DNA from: Haliclystus octoradiatus
Taxonomy: Eukaryota; Cnidaria; Staurozoa; Stauromedusae; Haliclystidae
Assembly: GCA_916610825.1 (NCBI GenBank)
Contig: OU744446.1
Location: 3,729,001-3,793,000 of the forward strand
Length of the DNA stretch: 64,000 nucleotides
Reading direction: 5' to 3'
This document shows, one piece after another, positions 12,001 through 27,000 of the stretch. The notes beneath the pieces were generated by a model, which was not told the origin of the DNA, made no database searches, and saw only the letters and a list, made by a program, of their open reading frames with translations. A program made the position numbers and the translations under genes. Each line of letters begins with the position of its first letter. The first letter of the stretch is position 1.

Positions 12001-15000
12001 GGTCAACAATCATCCGCCATGTTTTTCTATCTTTTGTTAGTTCTTTTAGTTCTTTAATGTCAAGTTTTCGTTTTATTATTTGATTGTCAGTTATATTTTT
12101 TGTGCAAATTTCAACATTCAGTGCTTTTAAATCATCATTAATTATTTTAAGCCATGTTGTTTTTGGTGCCCCTCGTGGATTTGGCCAGAACAGTTGCTTC
12201 ATCGAGTGCTCGTTTGGCAGGAGTGCATTCTGGCAAGCGTAATAAATGACCATACCATCTGAGTCGTCTGGCTTTAGCATATAATGTTGTCTCATCTTTA
12301 GCTCTGATTTACACAACCTTGAGCATTTTCATATAATATATCGTTTACATTCAATATAATTAATGTTTTAATTTATTATCACAACCTACCTTTGATAAAT
12401 GTTTAATTGATTTGTGAGTAGACCAGAATTTGTTGAATAACTGTGGCTTGTGCGAGAAACAACTTTCAAACTTAAAAGAGAAAGTAGATCATCATCATCA
12501 TTGTCATCATTATTATCATCATCATCATTGTCATCATTATTATCATCATCATCATTATTATTAGCATTCAGAGTGGTTAGAATGAGCAACAGTTCAATTG
12601 TTGTCATCGTGGAAAGACAAGGATTTGAAAATACAAACAGCTACTACCCTATTTCATGAAATCCAATTTGAGACTAAGAAATTTACAAATTTGAATTGAA
12701 TCAGATTGGATTTGGATAGAGTTTCAGCTATTGGATCAGATCGGATAAACATTGTTTTGTCGGATTTATTGTTTTTATTGGAGTAATATGAAATTTTACT
12801 TGGGTGTAAACCTTAACCTCGGATAGCGCAGCATGTAATTACTGATTTAAGATAAAGGGTTTAAATAACATTTATCAGCAAATGACTATTCTGATGATTA
12901 AGAAACATTGGCTGGCAATGTTTGTAATACTGTAATCACCTTTGATAACAGTCACATTCCAGCATTAAAAATCTTTTAAGGGGCTGCCAATTTTTTTGCA
13001 TTATTATCAAATGAAATTTCAGATAGGATCGGATATGAAATTCAGGTAATTCCTACACGTGGTTCAACATTATAAAAACATTTTATGGAATTTTACCAGA
13101 TATCAAAAATGCATGATTACATCAAACATTCAGCATACAGGCAAACCGAACTCATGGGAAAAAGATATTCCCCTCCATCAAATAAACGAGAAGAGTTTGA
13201 TTGCAAAACTAGTAATTTTGTCAAGCTGTGATTTCACATTTTTATCGACTTGCCAAGTCATTGTCTCATATGAATTGGCTAAATCTTACAACAACCAAAT
13301 CCCATCAAGTTCAAATATTACCCCCTGCAAAGAACTCTTTTTTTGCAGGGGTACAACATGATTCAAGGTCACAATCTGTCAAATCTATAGAGCTGTGCTC
13401 CCCTGCGAAAAAGTTCATGAACGTTCATGAACTTTCATGAACTGAGTTCATGAACGTTCATGAACTAGTTCATCAACGTTAAATGGCACAGAGTTCATGA
13501 ACGTTCATGAACTCAAGTTCATGAAAGTTCAACAAAGTTCATGAACTAGTTCATCAAAGTTCATGAACTAGTTCAGCAAAGTTCATGAATTAGTTCATCA
13601 AAGTTCATAAACTAGTTAATCAAAGTTCATGAACGTTCATGAACAAGTTCATCAAAGTTCATGAACAAGTTCATCAAAGTTCATGAAGCAGTTCATCAAA
13701 GTTCATGAAATCAGTCCATCAAAGTTCATCAAAGTTCATGAACGTTCATGAACTGTATAGTAAATAACAGATTAAAACAAGAATAGGAAAAAGCAACTTT
13801 GAATGTTTGAACATTTAATTCACAAAAAATTGTAAAATGTGATATAGTAAGAGGAAATAAATACATTCAAACAAATAAAATATATGATATAGAAATGAAG
13901 GAATTAGTATAGCTTGTTAAAATATCAAAGATTGTTTGAAGTCGATTGATACTTTAAATATGTCTAAAGTCAAATCAATTCTGCTCATTGAAGCCTAAAG
14001 CATATCAACTTCTGAAAGTGTGCTGTCCTTGAATGTCTTTTGCTTTGAACGGATTTTTCCAGTTATGGAGCATGATTTAAGTTTCTATTCTGTGTACATA
14101 TCTCTCTCGAAGTCTTCAAATCATAATGTGAAGTCTTACCTTTTAAATGTATAGTGGTATGAGTATCTTACTATATTAAGGGTAAATTGGTTCTCTGTTG
14201 GGATATTCTTTTCTTGCCATGATTCATTTTAAAACTTATTTTATCATGTAATGATATTTGCCCCTACTTTAAGAAGTGCTTTTAATAATAATGATAATTA
14301 ATATTAATATCAACCTTTGGATTGTATATGTTCAAGAGCTTGAAGTTGTGACATGTCCAGTGTTTGAATTGAAATAGCAAGCAACACAAATAATTATACA
14401 TTGAACTTCTTTATGTAGTTTTGTTGTGGGGGTAAATAAAAGTCTTGCAAAGCTTTGCATCTCTGATTCATCTTTTTGTGAATAATTAAAAGGAAATATA
14501 AAATCTGGCCTCACATTCTTTGCATGGTATTCAATGTATACACCAACACCAGATATGAGCAACCAAACAACCATGTGGGGAGTAGGTCTACTGTAGTAAA
14601 TTCTGTTTGAGTTTTGAAAACCACAGTTTCATCTAATTAGTATTCCAAAATCAAGCTTTAGTTTCACTTGGAAATCATCTTTTCAATCCTGTTGAAGCCA
14701 TATATTTTTATGTAAAACTTTGTAGAATATCTATCCATCAGCTAAATTCTTCATATTACTGAATTAAACTCATTTTTCAAGTTTGCTATCTTTCTCTGGC
14801 TCAAGTAAACAAGCAGCAAAAGTAAGGAATGATATAATTACTAACTGACTTCATAAGCCAGTTTTCTTTTGAATAATAGCTAGTACCCAGGTCCAAGCAC
14901 CTAGTCTACATATAGACAGCTTATCACCTTACTATCAGCATGAGATGACAGCATGAGCTCAGCATGAATTTATTAGCTTCCCACTTAGACACCCACTTAG

Positions 15001-18000
15001 CACTTCCTGTTTGTGAGAGTTGTCATCAAAAACTTACTTCTTCACACATTGGCTATTGATGCTTCAGTTTGTTTGTTTTGATATTTTAGCTCAGGTTATC
15101 AATTTATTTAAATATACAGGATAATCAACACACAAGAAGGGCCTACTCTCTATTGTGTGTATAATTAAAAATAAATTGAATTTTAATCAATTAAACTATT
15201 TATTCCATTAAAATTTAGATAGCCTAGTCACAGCACAGGATGTTTTAGGATATATTCAACACAATGTTAACATTATAATAAAAGTACAATCAAACTAACA
15301 CATTAATGCATCAGACATGAAACAACAAACTTGAACAAGAACATCATTTCTGATGGATAAAACTCAGAAAAAAGTTAGCTGTAGATTTTACAACTAATTA
15401 ACTTATAGACATTGTAATTAATTAACTTAAGTACATACATTGTCTTGACAAATGAAGACACATGTGTGTCTTCTGTCTTCTCCTAAACAATCTATCAGAA
15501 GGAGGGGGTCCTGGGAACCTGGTTCATTGAAGGCCAGCACAAAACCAGTAGGTTTTCAAATATAAGATTTACTTTTCAACATTATTATTCATAGGCTTCA
15601 CATTCATTTTGTATAAATATTTTGAAAACCCTAAAAGTGGAAAGTTTCCTATCTTATCTGGAATTTCTGATTACAGTAATGCAAACATTTTGTGACACCC
15701 TGCCCCTAAGGCATTGTCTATTTGTCATTAGTTGAGATCAATAATTTGCTGCTAGATTTTATTGGCATTACTTATATACTGCCCTGATCACTAGGCAATA
15801 AGCTCCAAAATTGTTGACATGGTACCAGAAATGCTGCCAATTAGATCTGCATTGATTTATGTTTTCCTGCTAAAATAGCCCTTACAATTGTGTGTTAATA
15901 CAGTTTCACACTTACTGTATCTAGTTGAGCTTTACTATGTATTTTGATCAGAATGTTTTTTTTATCATGAGGTTTCATAAGCTAGGATTTCTGTTTCATT
16001 AATTCAGAATTAATGTCCATGAACTTCTACTACTGGTAGGGTTTACGAAAAATGACTGCAAAGAATGAACATTGATTGAAGTTTATGAACGTTCATGAAC
16101 TTGGAATATAGTTCATGGACTTTGAATACTGGTTAATAAACTTGGAATGTGGTTGTTGAATGATGACTTTTAGTTCATCAAAGTTCATGAACCTTCATGA
16201 ACTCTGTGGGTCCATGAACTATTTGTTTACAAACTGCTATGATTAGTTCATGAACATTCATGAACTTGAATAAAAGTTCAAGAACGTTCATGAACTTTCA
16301 TGAACTTTGATGAATTTGGAAAACTAGTTCATGAACGTTCATGAACTTTTATGAACTTGGACAACTAGTTCATAAACTTTGAGTGTAGTTCATGAATGGT
16401 GACTTTGAGTTCATCAAAGTTCATGAACGTTCATGAACTGTAAGAGTTAGTGAACCATATTTTTATGAACTATTCCTTACACTTCATGAACTGTTCATCA
16501 AAGTTCATGAACTGTTCATCAAAGTTCATGAACGTTCATAAAAGTTCATGAACGTTCATGAACTTTTATGAACTTTCATGAACTTGTTTCGCAGGTTGTG
16601 ATTGGTATTTTCCTTTTTAATGAAGGTCCGGAACGGCTTTCTGTATGAAGTTTCTGCAGCCTGTGTGCTGAAACTCTCAGTTTCACCGAGCAGCACATGG
16701 GATAGAGACTCTTGCCTCATATTAGGCTATTTAAGAAACCTCTATCATTATTAGCTTGCCAAATTATAAACCACGTTTGCATACCTTATCTCTAGCCCAT
16801 TGTATCGTATGTTCAATGACTTGTGGAAAACTTTTAAGTGTGCAATATGGAACTTCTTCATCAATGGGATCTCTCTAAAACAACAACAACAACAGCAGTA
16901 ATTCCAAATAATTGTCCTCGAGGAATTTTTAAATGGTCACAACTACAAAATCTATGAAAAGATTTATTGAAGATTCTTCAAATGTGACATTCCTGTTAAA
17001 TTGATACCCACTGGTCCACTCATTGATTTCATTGAATTGCTTATGAAACATGGGAACCCCCCTGTAAACAGGTTGCATTTTAAGTAAAAATAAATCCACA
17101 CCTACCAAACATCCGCTTACCGTTTTTCTATTTCTATAGGAAGAACTCATAGTTACATGACTCCCGCCCCCTGACACAAAGAAATTTATTTTAATTTATT
17201 TATCGAGTGAAAATGTATAAAACCATGATTGTATACCTGTTCTCCATAAGATTCTGTGAGATATGGATAAATGACCTGGAAAATACACATGCAACATAAT
17301 TTAGTAAACAATGTATACAGAATATATTTTGACTGGCTTATAATACTGCGAAAAAAATTGTTGAGTTTTTGGCTTCAACCAGGATGGTTTTACATTACTA
17401 ATCTGGAAATTATTGATTATAAAGCCCTGCGAAAAAAATATATGAGATCATGAACAGTTCACGCACAGTTCATGAAAGGTTTTTTGTGGGTTTATGAACA
17501 ACTCATGAACAGTTGTTCATGAACCACAAAGTTGATCAAAACACTAAAGAAAAGTTGAATGCAGATAAATGGTCAATGAAATGAGATATGCTTTTGAAAA
17601 TGATAATGATAATGCAGAATGCAGATAAATTCGAAAGCTGAGTTTGTCCATCAATAATAGTAATAGCAATCAGATTCATGAATCGGGTTGCATAATTTTC
17701 ACACACTTGCACATGACCCTTTGGCCCCATTGTACCAGTTTCTAGCAGAGGAATTTTGTTGCTGACACACCGACTACAACAAAACGAAAACAAAGATATA
17801 GTATTAAACATTTGCTATGCAGAGTTTACCTCAGAAAATGTTGTAGTTTCCTTCTAACAAGATTACATATTTGTAGTTTCTATCAATGTTGCTTAAAACT
17901 CCATAAATTATTCAGTATTTTATGCATTTAGCTAAAATGAATCAATTTAATTAGAATGAGTTTGTAGTAAATCCAAGGGTAAATTATATCCCCTGAGAAA

Positions 18001-21000
18001 AACAGTTCATGAAAGTTCAATGTGCCGATTTTTATGAACTTTTTACTGTCAAACCTGTTATAACAGTCACCTCTATACAGCGGTCACCTTTCTATAGTGG
18101 TCACTCTTGCAATGTCTAAAATAATATTTTCGATTGAATCAAACCTGTATATTAAAGCCACCTGTCTATAGTGGTCCATGTATCTACCTCTCGTAGCTGG
18201 CTGTTATATACACGTTTCACTGTATGAACAATTCACAGATATAGACAACTTCATGACAATAAGGCTATTTCATGTTCATGAACCGTTCATGAACTCATGA
18301 GCTGTTGCTTTCAGGGGATATGACCTGTACAGAAATGACATTTGAATGTAGGGTATACAATTTGCAGTGCAATCAACAAATCAAATATCTTTGATTTTGA
18401 TATGATTATAAGAGGATGACAACCAATCAAGATCTTATTTTCAACAGGAAGATACAGTCAGGATCCAACAAAAGGTTCAGCCTTCTGGAATCCCAGAGGC
18501 ATTTCAACATTTTCTTCTGACTTTACTCTAGCCTTCTGGAGTCTAGGACTGCAGGATTCTTACTTTTGTCAAACACTTGATAAAGTTGAAAATTGTATGC
18601 ACCATTCCTAATCAAACAAATTGATGTCTTAAATATATTGTTTTATTGCAAAAAAAGCATAGGCTTGTGCTTTGAAAGCTTGTCTCGCATCTCCAAATAG
18701 CCCCATTGTGTAATAAATATAAAAACATACAAGGGAAGTGTAGGGGTAATCCTTTAAAATTATGATATATATTTTGTATTGTTTCCATACCTGTCAACAT
18801 AGCGTCTAGCTTCCACATTATCAAGAGCATTAACAATGACAGTTTGCGATTGGTGAAATTTGTCATTGAATAATTCCTTTTCTGTTTCTGGACAAACTGA
18901 AAAGAGGAGAAACTATATTAGCAAAATTGAAAAATGACACAACCAGGTACAGTAAAACCTGTTATAAAGGTCACCTCTATACAGCGACCACCTGTCTATA
19001 GTGATCACTTTTGCTTAAAATAGTATTTTCTATAGAATCGACCCTGCATATAAATTCCACCTGTGTATAGAAGTCAGTTTATCTACCTCTCGTAGCTGGC
19101 TGTTATATAAATGTTTCACTGTAAATGATTCCGTAAGACCTTCATCAAACAGGCTAACAGGGAAAAGTAGTCTCACTCAATGAAATAAAAGTAAATCTCC
19201 CAAGGAGCTTCACAATCAGATGAATTGTCAATAAGTACTAGACAGTGAAACGTGCAAGTAACAGCCATCTATGAGAGGTAGATGAATTGACCATTATATG
19301 CAGGTGACCTTAATATACAGAGTTGATTCAATAGAAAATACTACACTGAAACGTGTATATAACAGCCATCTATGAGAGGTAGATGAATTGACCACTATAT
19401 GCAGGTGACCTTTATATACAGGGTTGATTCAATAGAAAATACAACAGTGAAACGCGAATATAACAGCCATCTATGAGAGGTAGATGAATTGACCACTATA
19501 TGCAGGTGACCTTTATATACAGGGTTGATTCAATAGAAAATACTAAACTGAAACGTGTATATAGCAGCCATCTATGAGAGGTAGATGAATTGACCACTAT
19601 ATGCAGGTGACCTTTATTTACATGGTTAATTCAACAGGAATTACTATTTTAGACATCGCTTGAGTGACCACCATAGACAGGTGGCCACTGTATAGAGGTG
19701 ACCGTTACAACAGGTTCCACTGTATCCTATAAATAGCATCAGTCATAACCCTATTAATGATAAGAGGAAATGTTACAAATGCAAATTAAAATTCTTTCCT
19801 GATTTATCGTTTGCGGTGGAAGCAATAAAATATATTGCTCTAACTATTCAATAATAATGGAGTCAAAGACTACACATTCATTTTCTGATACTTGAAGTTC
19901 ATGCTTTGTTGCGATCATCAGACTGATACTATTAGATATGATGATCGCAATAAAGTGTGAAACTTCAGGTAACAGAAAATGATTGTGCAGTCTTTGACTC
20001 CATTATTATTATTTACGCTCGGTCAAATGACATTGAGCACTATCTCACCTGCTATTAGATACCATATTATTATTATATTATATTGCTCCATATATCTTTA
20101 ACATAAAGTACAAACCTTTGTGCTGCAGGGCTGACACTTTCAGGTCTGAGTAAAGAAATAAAACAAGCAATTATAAACATCAAACTAAAATACTCCTCAA
20201 TATTTACACTTACAATGATTATATGTTTCTCTGTGACGCATAATTCAACAGCTACCGTAGTCTACATTTAATGAAATAAATTGTGTTCAAAATCTGAACC
20301 CCAAATCTCTAACCGTATTAAAGTATTTATTGAGGATTTTGGGACACAAAATATTTGGACAGAACTTTCTTTCTATTTGTATATGTCACTGTTGCATTTT
20401 TGCATAGTGCGACTCTTTCCCTGTCAAAATTGACCTTGGACATGGCATTTTGGAGTTGAACATGACATTTTGAAAATTCTCATGTCCCACTTTTTGTAAC
20501 CAAACAAGTAACAATAATATTTCACCACAGGATAGTTTTGACCGTACTATTTGGCTAACGGCGATCTTTATTAAAACGCAAAACAAATGCCGGAATCGTT
20601 TTAGTTTTTTTACATTAAATATCTGACCGTTGATCCAGATCCTGCTAGCTATTTTTCTTATAGTATAACATATTCTAAAAAGTGTTATCTATAAAAGTTG
20701 AAGCTGGGAAAAAGTTGAGCCTGGTAATTTATCATAAATACTTGCCAGTTGAATATCAAAATTAGAACTGTGAAATACAGAAAGTCTTATAAAAGCTGTT
20801 AATCCTGCAATCCTGGAATCCATAAAGATGAATTTCTGATTATTATCTGTCTGATCGACAGGCCAAACTTCAACAAGAAATTCAGAAGAAAAAGTTGAAA
20901 TGATCTAGGAATTTGAAATTAATTAAATCAATACAAATAAATATTGCTGATGCAATGACGACACCCACTCCCTTATTTTAACTAGATAACATTGTAAATA

Positions 21001-24000
21001 TAGTGTAAGCAGCTTAAGTGCATGGTGGAGTTCTTATTAAAGTGCACATGACACCAAAAATGCAAAATAAATAGGAATGACGACATAATTTTTCAATTTG
21101 GAATCTTAAATAAGCTGAGTTATTTAATGTTGAAAGTCTAGACTTTGTTTTTTTTCAATAGTGGGCTTTTTTGTCATTTCGACATGATTATGAATTCCAA
21201 CTTTCGAAGGCGCACTATTTTTGAAATATGATACTTTCCACATTAAATACCTCAGCTTATAAGAGTCCAAATTGAAAAATTATTGTCGCCATTCCTATTT
21301 ATTTTGCATGGTCTACTTGATTCTGGAAAAACATTTTTGGTGTCATGTGCACTTTAATTAAACAATTTCGGATTAGTGCAAATTCGGATAACTGGAATGA
21401 AATCGTTGACAATTTTGACTTGCACTTAAGCAGGCTACACTGTATACAGTAATTTGTTATCCGCAAGTGGTTGAAATAACAACTATATCCTATATTCCAC
21501 AAGATCAACCAACCATAGCTTTTAAAATTCTTTATGTAAGAAATAAATTACAAGTCACCTTCATTTATTCCTTTAATAACATCTGCAGCTACAATTGATT
21601 TTGATTTCTATGAAACAAAAATGAACTTTAATTTATATCAAACACACACAATATTCATGATCATACATGCTCAAGGGGGAGAGGATTTGTTTAAAATATG
21701 TGTGATATTTATATTTAATAAATCAAATATTAAACACTTTCTTGTGCAATACGGCCTAATATGGGTTAAATAAATACTTGGTTTGCTATAAGACATTCAA
21801 ATCGCATAGTTTTAGAAAATCATTCGCTGCGGCGGCTAATGTTTTTCTTACGCCTTCTTTAAGAAACACATATGTTTATATAACCCGTGATATCCCCTGC
21901 GAAAACAGTTCATGAACGTTAAACGGCCCCAAATTTTCATGAATTGTTCATGAGCTGTTCATGAACTGTTCATGTACTGTCTGTGAGAGTTCATGAACTG
22001 TTCATAAACTGTTCATGAACTGTTCATGAACAGTTCAGGAAAATTGGAGCCATTTAACGTTCATGAACTGTTCATGAACTGTTCATGAACTTCTGAAATG
22101 TTTTTTCGCAGGGGAATGCACAGAAAGTGCTTAATTCTTGCTTATTATTGCCATTATTATCTTACCTGTATGTGCTGGGGTCGAAACAAAAACTGACGAT
22201 TTAGATTTGATTTTTCAATAAGATCATTATCCGTAACTGTAATTAAACCATTTTCACCTGATCCGATACCAAGTAATGAAAAGTTTTTCATCATTTCGCA
22301 ACCAATAGCTCCACAACCAACAAGAAATAATTTGACATCTTTCAAACGATTTAAAGCTTCTTCATTTAAACATCTTATTACATTTGTATATCTTGTATGT
22401 TCCTTTTGTAAAGTTTCATTTTGATGACTTGCAGCATTTGCTAAATCAAATGCATCAATATAAAGCCATTGAGTTAATGGTGTAAAGGTTCCTGTAACAG
22501 CTTTTAATACCTCTTGTGCAGCAATACTTGCAATTACAGAACATATCGGTGCGAACTGTCCATCTTTTGTTTGATATAATACTCTAAGAGCATTTTCATT
22601 AAAATCTGTTTCCAATGATGGATGTTTTTTAATAATAGATTTACAATCTTCAATAAAGTCATTGACATTATTTAAATTTTTATTTCCTAACCAATTCGAT
22701 ACCGTTAAACCTACGTGTAAATTTAACGGAAGTTCTAAATTTGAAAGATCCACAGAGAGAATACCTGGTTGAAATATTTGAGATTCTAACGAAGAGAAGT
22801 GTATTTCTTTTTCAACTTTCATTTGCTCTACTATACCGCCATGTAAATATTTTGAGTATGATGAACTATTAATTGGTATGCTGAATGTATCAGGACCTTT
22901 CACATCAATGCAAAAATAAAATCCATTCAATTCTGTCATTCCTTTAATTTCAGTAAACTTTACTACATCTTTTGAAACCAGGCCGTGCCGTCTGTATTCT
23001 AGGCATTTTATGATCGTATCAGAGCCCTAGTATATAAACATGAATAACAAAAACATATATAGAAATTGAGACTGATCAGAAGTGATAGAACCTTGGAAGA
23101 ATATTTTGGCATTGTCAAAATCATTCAGAATTGTAATATAAAGTGTAACCTTGCTAATATCACTGTCCTAATAATAGTACGCTGTACCCCTGCGAAAAAC
23201 AGTTCAGGAGTTCATGAACAGTTCATAAACGTTAAATGGCCCCAAATTTTCATGAACTGTTCATGAACTGTCTGTGAGGATTTATGAACTGTTCCTGTTT
23301 CAATGCTTTCAAACTATGGTTCAAACCTATCTCAATTGGATTTGTTTAAGGACTAGCAATCATTGTTAAGAAAAGAAGGTACCATCATTCAATTTTCGAT
23401 AAGAGCAATGATTGTAAGTGCTTTTAATTGATCTCAGCAGCGACACTGTATATCAATTTCAGCAGATTTTATGGCAGAAAGGCATTGATTATCAATGCCC
23501 AAAGATTTGCTACAGCTACACACAATGCAATTCCCTCTCAAACATTCCACCCATTATCAAAAGATGGTACTCATTTGATGTCGTAGATAAAGTCAAGGCT
23601 GAGAGTTGACCTTCGGGGAATTTGAGCAAACGTTGTTTAGATGTAATCAGATTTGAAGCCTGGGTGCCCTGCTTATCACATGATAATTCCGAATTTAGTA
23701 TTTGAGTCTGGTAGTTTGTATGTTATCGAAGTAGTAGTGACTTGCAACCTCTAGCCCGGTAGAGCGTCCAGCAGTCCTGCTTCACAGAAAATAGTACGGT
23801 ATATCATATTCATAGATTTTTTCAAGATGGATAAAACAGTCATGTGTCTGAGACTCTAGTAACCAAGCGTCTATATATTTATAACTTTTACTGCGTTAAA
23901 TTATGTTGACTGTCGTGTACGTCCATTGGATATTTTAATATCTTTGATGCCCTGTGAAATTTGGATTTTTTCAGATTTCATGCACAAATATTGGATTAGT

Positions 24001-27000
24001 ATGTATTAATTTAGAAATTTTCTTTCAATCGAATCAATTCGGAATACTGTAGCATTGGTACCCGTAATCAATTTTCTGTGAATCCGATTCGACACACACC
24101 CTTAGTCCTCACTGTCCTGGTGCAAAACTGACGATTCCGTTTGATAGAAATTGGTTTTGAAAATTAGTTATACTATCAACAGTGATACTAACGGGATTAC
24201 ACTGTACATCGTAGAACTAAAAAATCAATTGTATCTATAAATCACTTCTAAATACTACAGGTCTACTAGCTCATGCAAATTCATTGACTTCATCAAAATC
24301 TCATTCCGCAACAAGTTACAACCCATAAAATAAAAAAAACAGTTCATGAACACTTCATAATAAAAAGACCTTGAATGACAGACCATTTAACGTTCATGAA
24401 CTGCTTATAAGATGTTCATGAACAGTTCATGAATGTTCGTACAGTTCACACAGTTAGAGCTGAGTGTTACTGATTGCAATTGAGTCATGCACACATCCTT
24501 ACGAGATGCAGAATTTTAACGGTTATCTATACCTTTAAATGCCAAAGTCTGTGTATATTTTTTTTTAAGTATGTATGCTCAGAGCGACTATCTTCGTCAG
24601 TTGTCGCTTAACAGCTTTGAAAAGCATATCATTAGAATCAGTATCATCCAAATATCGTTATGACGGTGTTTGTTTTTCAGAGGTTGCTTTCTGTTTCTCG
24701 CATCGAAAGAAAATATTTCTCTCATCAATAACTTAGCTTCGCATCGCAACAACAAAGCAATTTTGGCTTCTCATTTTTCACACACATGGTTAACATCTTG
24801 ATTAATATTGTAGATTCACTTTTCATATCAAATTTCACCGGGTGTTGAGCCATTCATAAACACATCAACGTAATTGAAAAATTCATCATTGTTTACGTAA
24901 AATATTTCTGGGAATCAGATACATCGTTTGCTTATTTCTGTTAGTTTTGACCTCTACATAATTATATGGCTTGGTGTTCTGTTTTGAATACAGTCAAACT
25001 TGTTATAATGGTCACCTCTATACAGCGGCCACCTTTCTATAGTGGTCACCCTTGCAATGTCTAAAATAGTATTTTCTATTGAATGAAACTTGCATATAAA
25101 AGCCACCTGTCTATAGTGGTCAATTTATCTACCTCTCGTAGCTAGCCATTATATACAGGTTTCACTGTAGTTAAAAATACACTTTCTCAACAACTTAGTT
25201 CCCTTAAAACTAAATCAGCCAAATTAACTCAGCAACGCGGTGGACTCTTTGCTACTATCATATGCTGGGTTTGACAAAACTTAGGAATCCTAGATTCTGG
25301 AAGGTTAGAGAAAATCGAGAGGAAAATCTATATTTTGATGATTTATAGGTCAAACTTCAACACCAAAAAACTCTATAAAATGTTGAAATGCCTTTAAGAT
25401 TCCAGAAGGCAGGACCTATTGTTGGACCCTGATCATATGAATGTAAAGTCATCATATAAACTATGATTAAACCAAAGCAAATACTAGACAACCAAACAAT
25501 AAGAACAAAATAAGGACAGAAAGAGAAGATAGATTTCCAAATAATCTTACATCCGATATGATATCACCAATGAAAATTTCTTTTGCTTCCTCACCGTCAA
25601 CTTTCTTGACGATAAATGTATCACCAAAATCACAAAACAATCTACCACATAGACCGGCAACATCTGCTGAAATAAACTGCAAACAAAATAAACAAGAAAA
25701 ACATGTTATGAAATCATAAATCATAATATTTAATAACAGTTCTTTAAAAGTTTAATGACATTATAAAAAACTATTAAATACAAACAAAATAAATACAAAC
25801 TTTGATCGGTCGGTCTTGATTGCGGCAAAATTCATTAACAACAACTTGAGTTTTGATGTTTACATCGGTTAAAGCGACACACTAGAGAAAGAAAGATGAA
25901 GACATCAGTTGAAGAGTAACATCAACTAACTAGCTCTCCCCATGCGTTGAAATATATCTCTCATCCAAGTGTATATACATGATTTCACATGGATAATTAA
26001 TTACGCATGATGTACATTGATTGTCAATACTCAATGCCCAATGGTGTTAATCTCATCAGGCCAAATTTCATTCTCATATACAACATGGCACAAAACCGTC
26101 GCTCAGATAAAATAAAGATAGTTGGCCACTTTGGAGGGGGGGGAGACACAGGACCATCAAATTTTGACTCCTGCGAAAAATGTGTTGAGTTCACTAACTA
26201 TACAAACATAAATCAACTGTTAAAAAACATCTTTTAGATAGTTCATGAACTTCAAACTGCCTGTCTTTCATTGACTTTTTCATGAACTGTTCATGAAAAT
26301 TGGGTTATTCAACGTTCATGAATTGTTTACACAGAGGGTAGGGTTAGGATACATTATCGCCATAGATAATCTAACCTTAGAAATAGATTGTCCAACTGTT
26401 AAAGCAGTGATTGTGTAGGTTTATTGTAGAATAGAAGGATATTTGGCAACTAAAACTTACTTGATAGTTTTTTAATTCTTCCCAAGTTGAATTTAGGTCA
26501 ATACTTTTTACAACCACAGTGACATTTGGATTGAGTTCTTTTAATTTTGATACGCTTGCTTCTGCCCTGAGACAACAAAATGTCAGAAAGAAATTAAAGG
26601 CTCACATCAATCAATCTTCCCTTGCATCCCTTGCAGATTGACTAATAGTTTTTTACGAACACATTGGCCCAACGTAATGCTTGCAATCCTGCAGTCCTAA
26701 GGCCGGTGAAATCCCCTGCGAAAAACAGTTCAGAAGTTCATGAACAGTCCATGAACAGTTTATGAACGTTTAATGGCTCCAATTTTCCTGAACTGTTCAT
26801 GAACTGTTCATGAACCCTGACAGACAGTTTATGAACACTTCATGAAAATGTATGGCTATTTAACGTTAATGAACTGTTCATGAACTCCTGAACTGTTTCC
26901 ACAAGGTATATCAGAAGGCTAGAAACTAGTTCATATGAAATGGTACTATACATCTTTGAAACAATGTTTTTCTTCTACTTCATTGAAAAGTAAACGAAAT

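Noticed and set aside
12386..12659. Asp- or Ser-rich small proteins on both strands
   Set aside because: They are translations of the ATC/ATT microsatellite. Only the short [10 protein letters not shown] exon at 12390-12470 is real there.
13398..13756. Regular repeats resembling a CRISPR array
   Set aside because: The units are contiguous and self-similar, with no unique spacers, and the context is an intron of an animal gene. It is a minisatellite.
17536..17706. Continuation of UBA6 exon 12 past GHVQ
   Set aside because: The frame stays open (VCENYATRF...) but does not match E1 sequence, whereas splicing at 17706 joins in phase to [10 protein letters not shown] at 17275.
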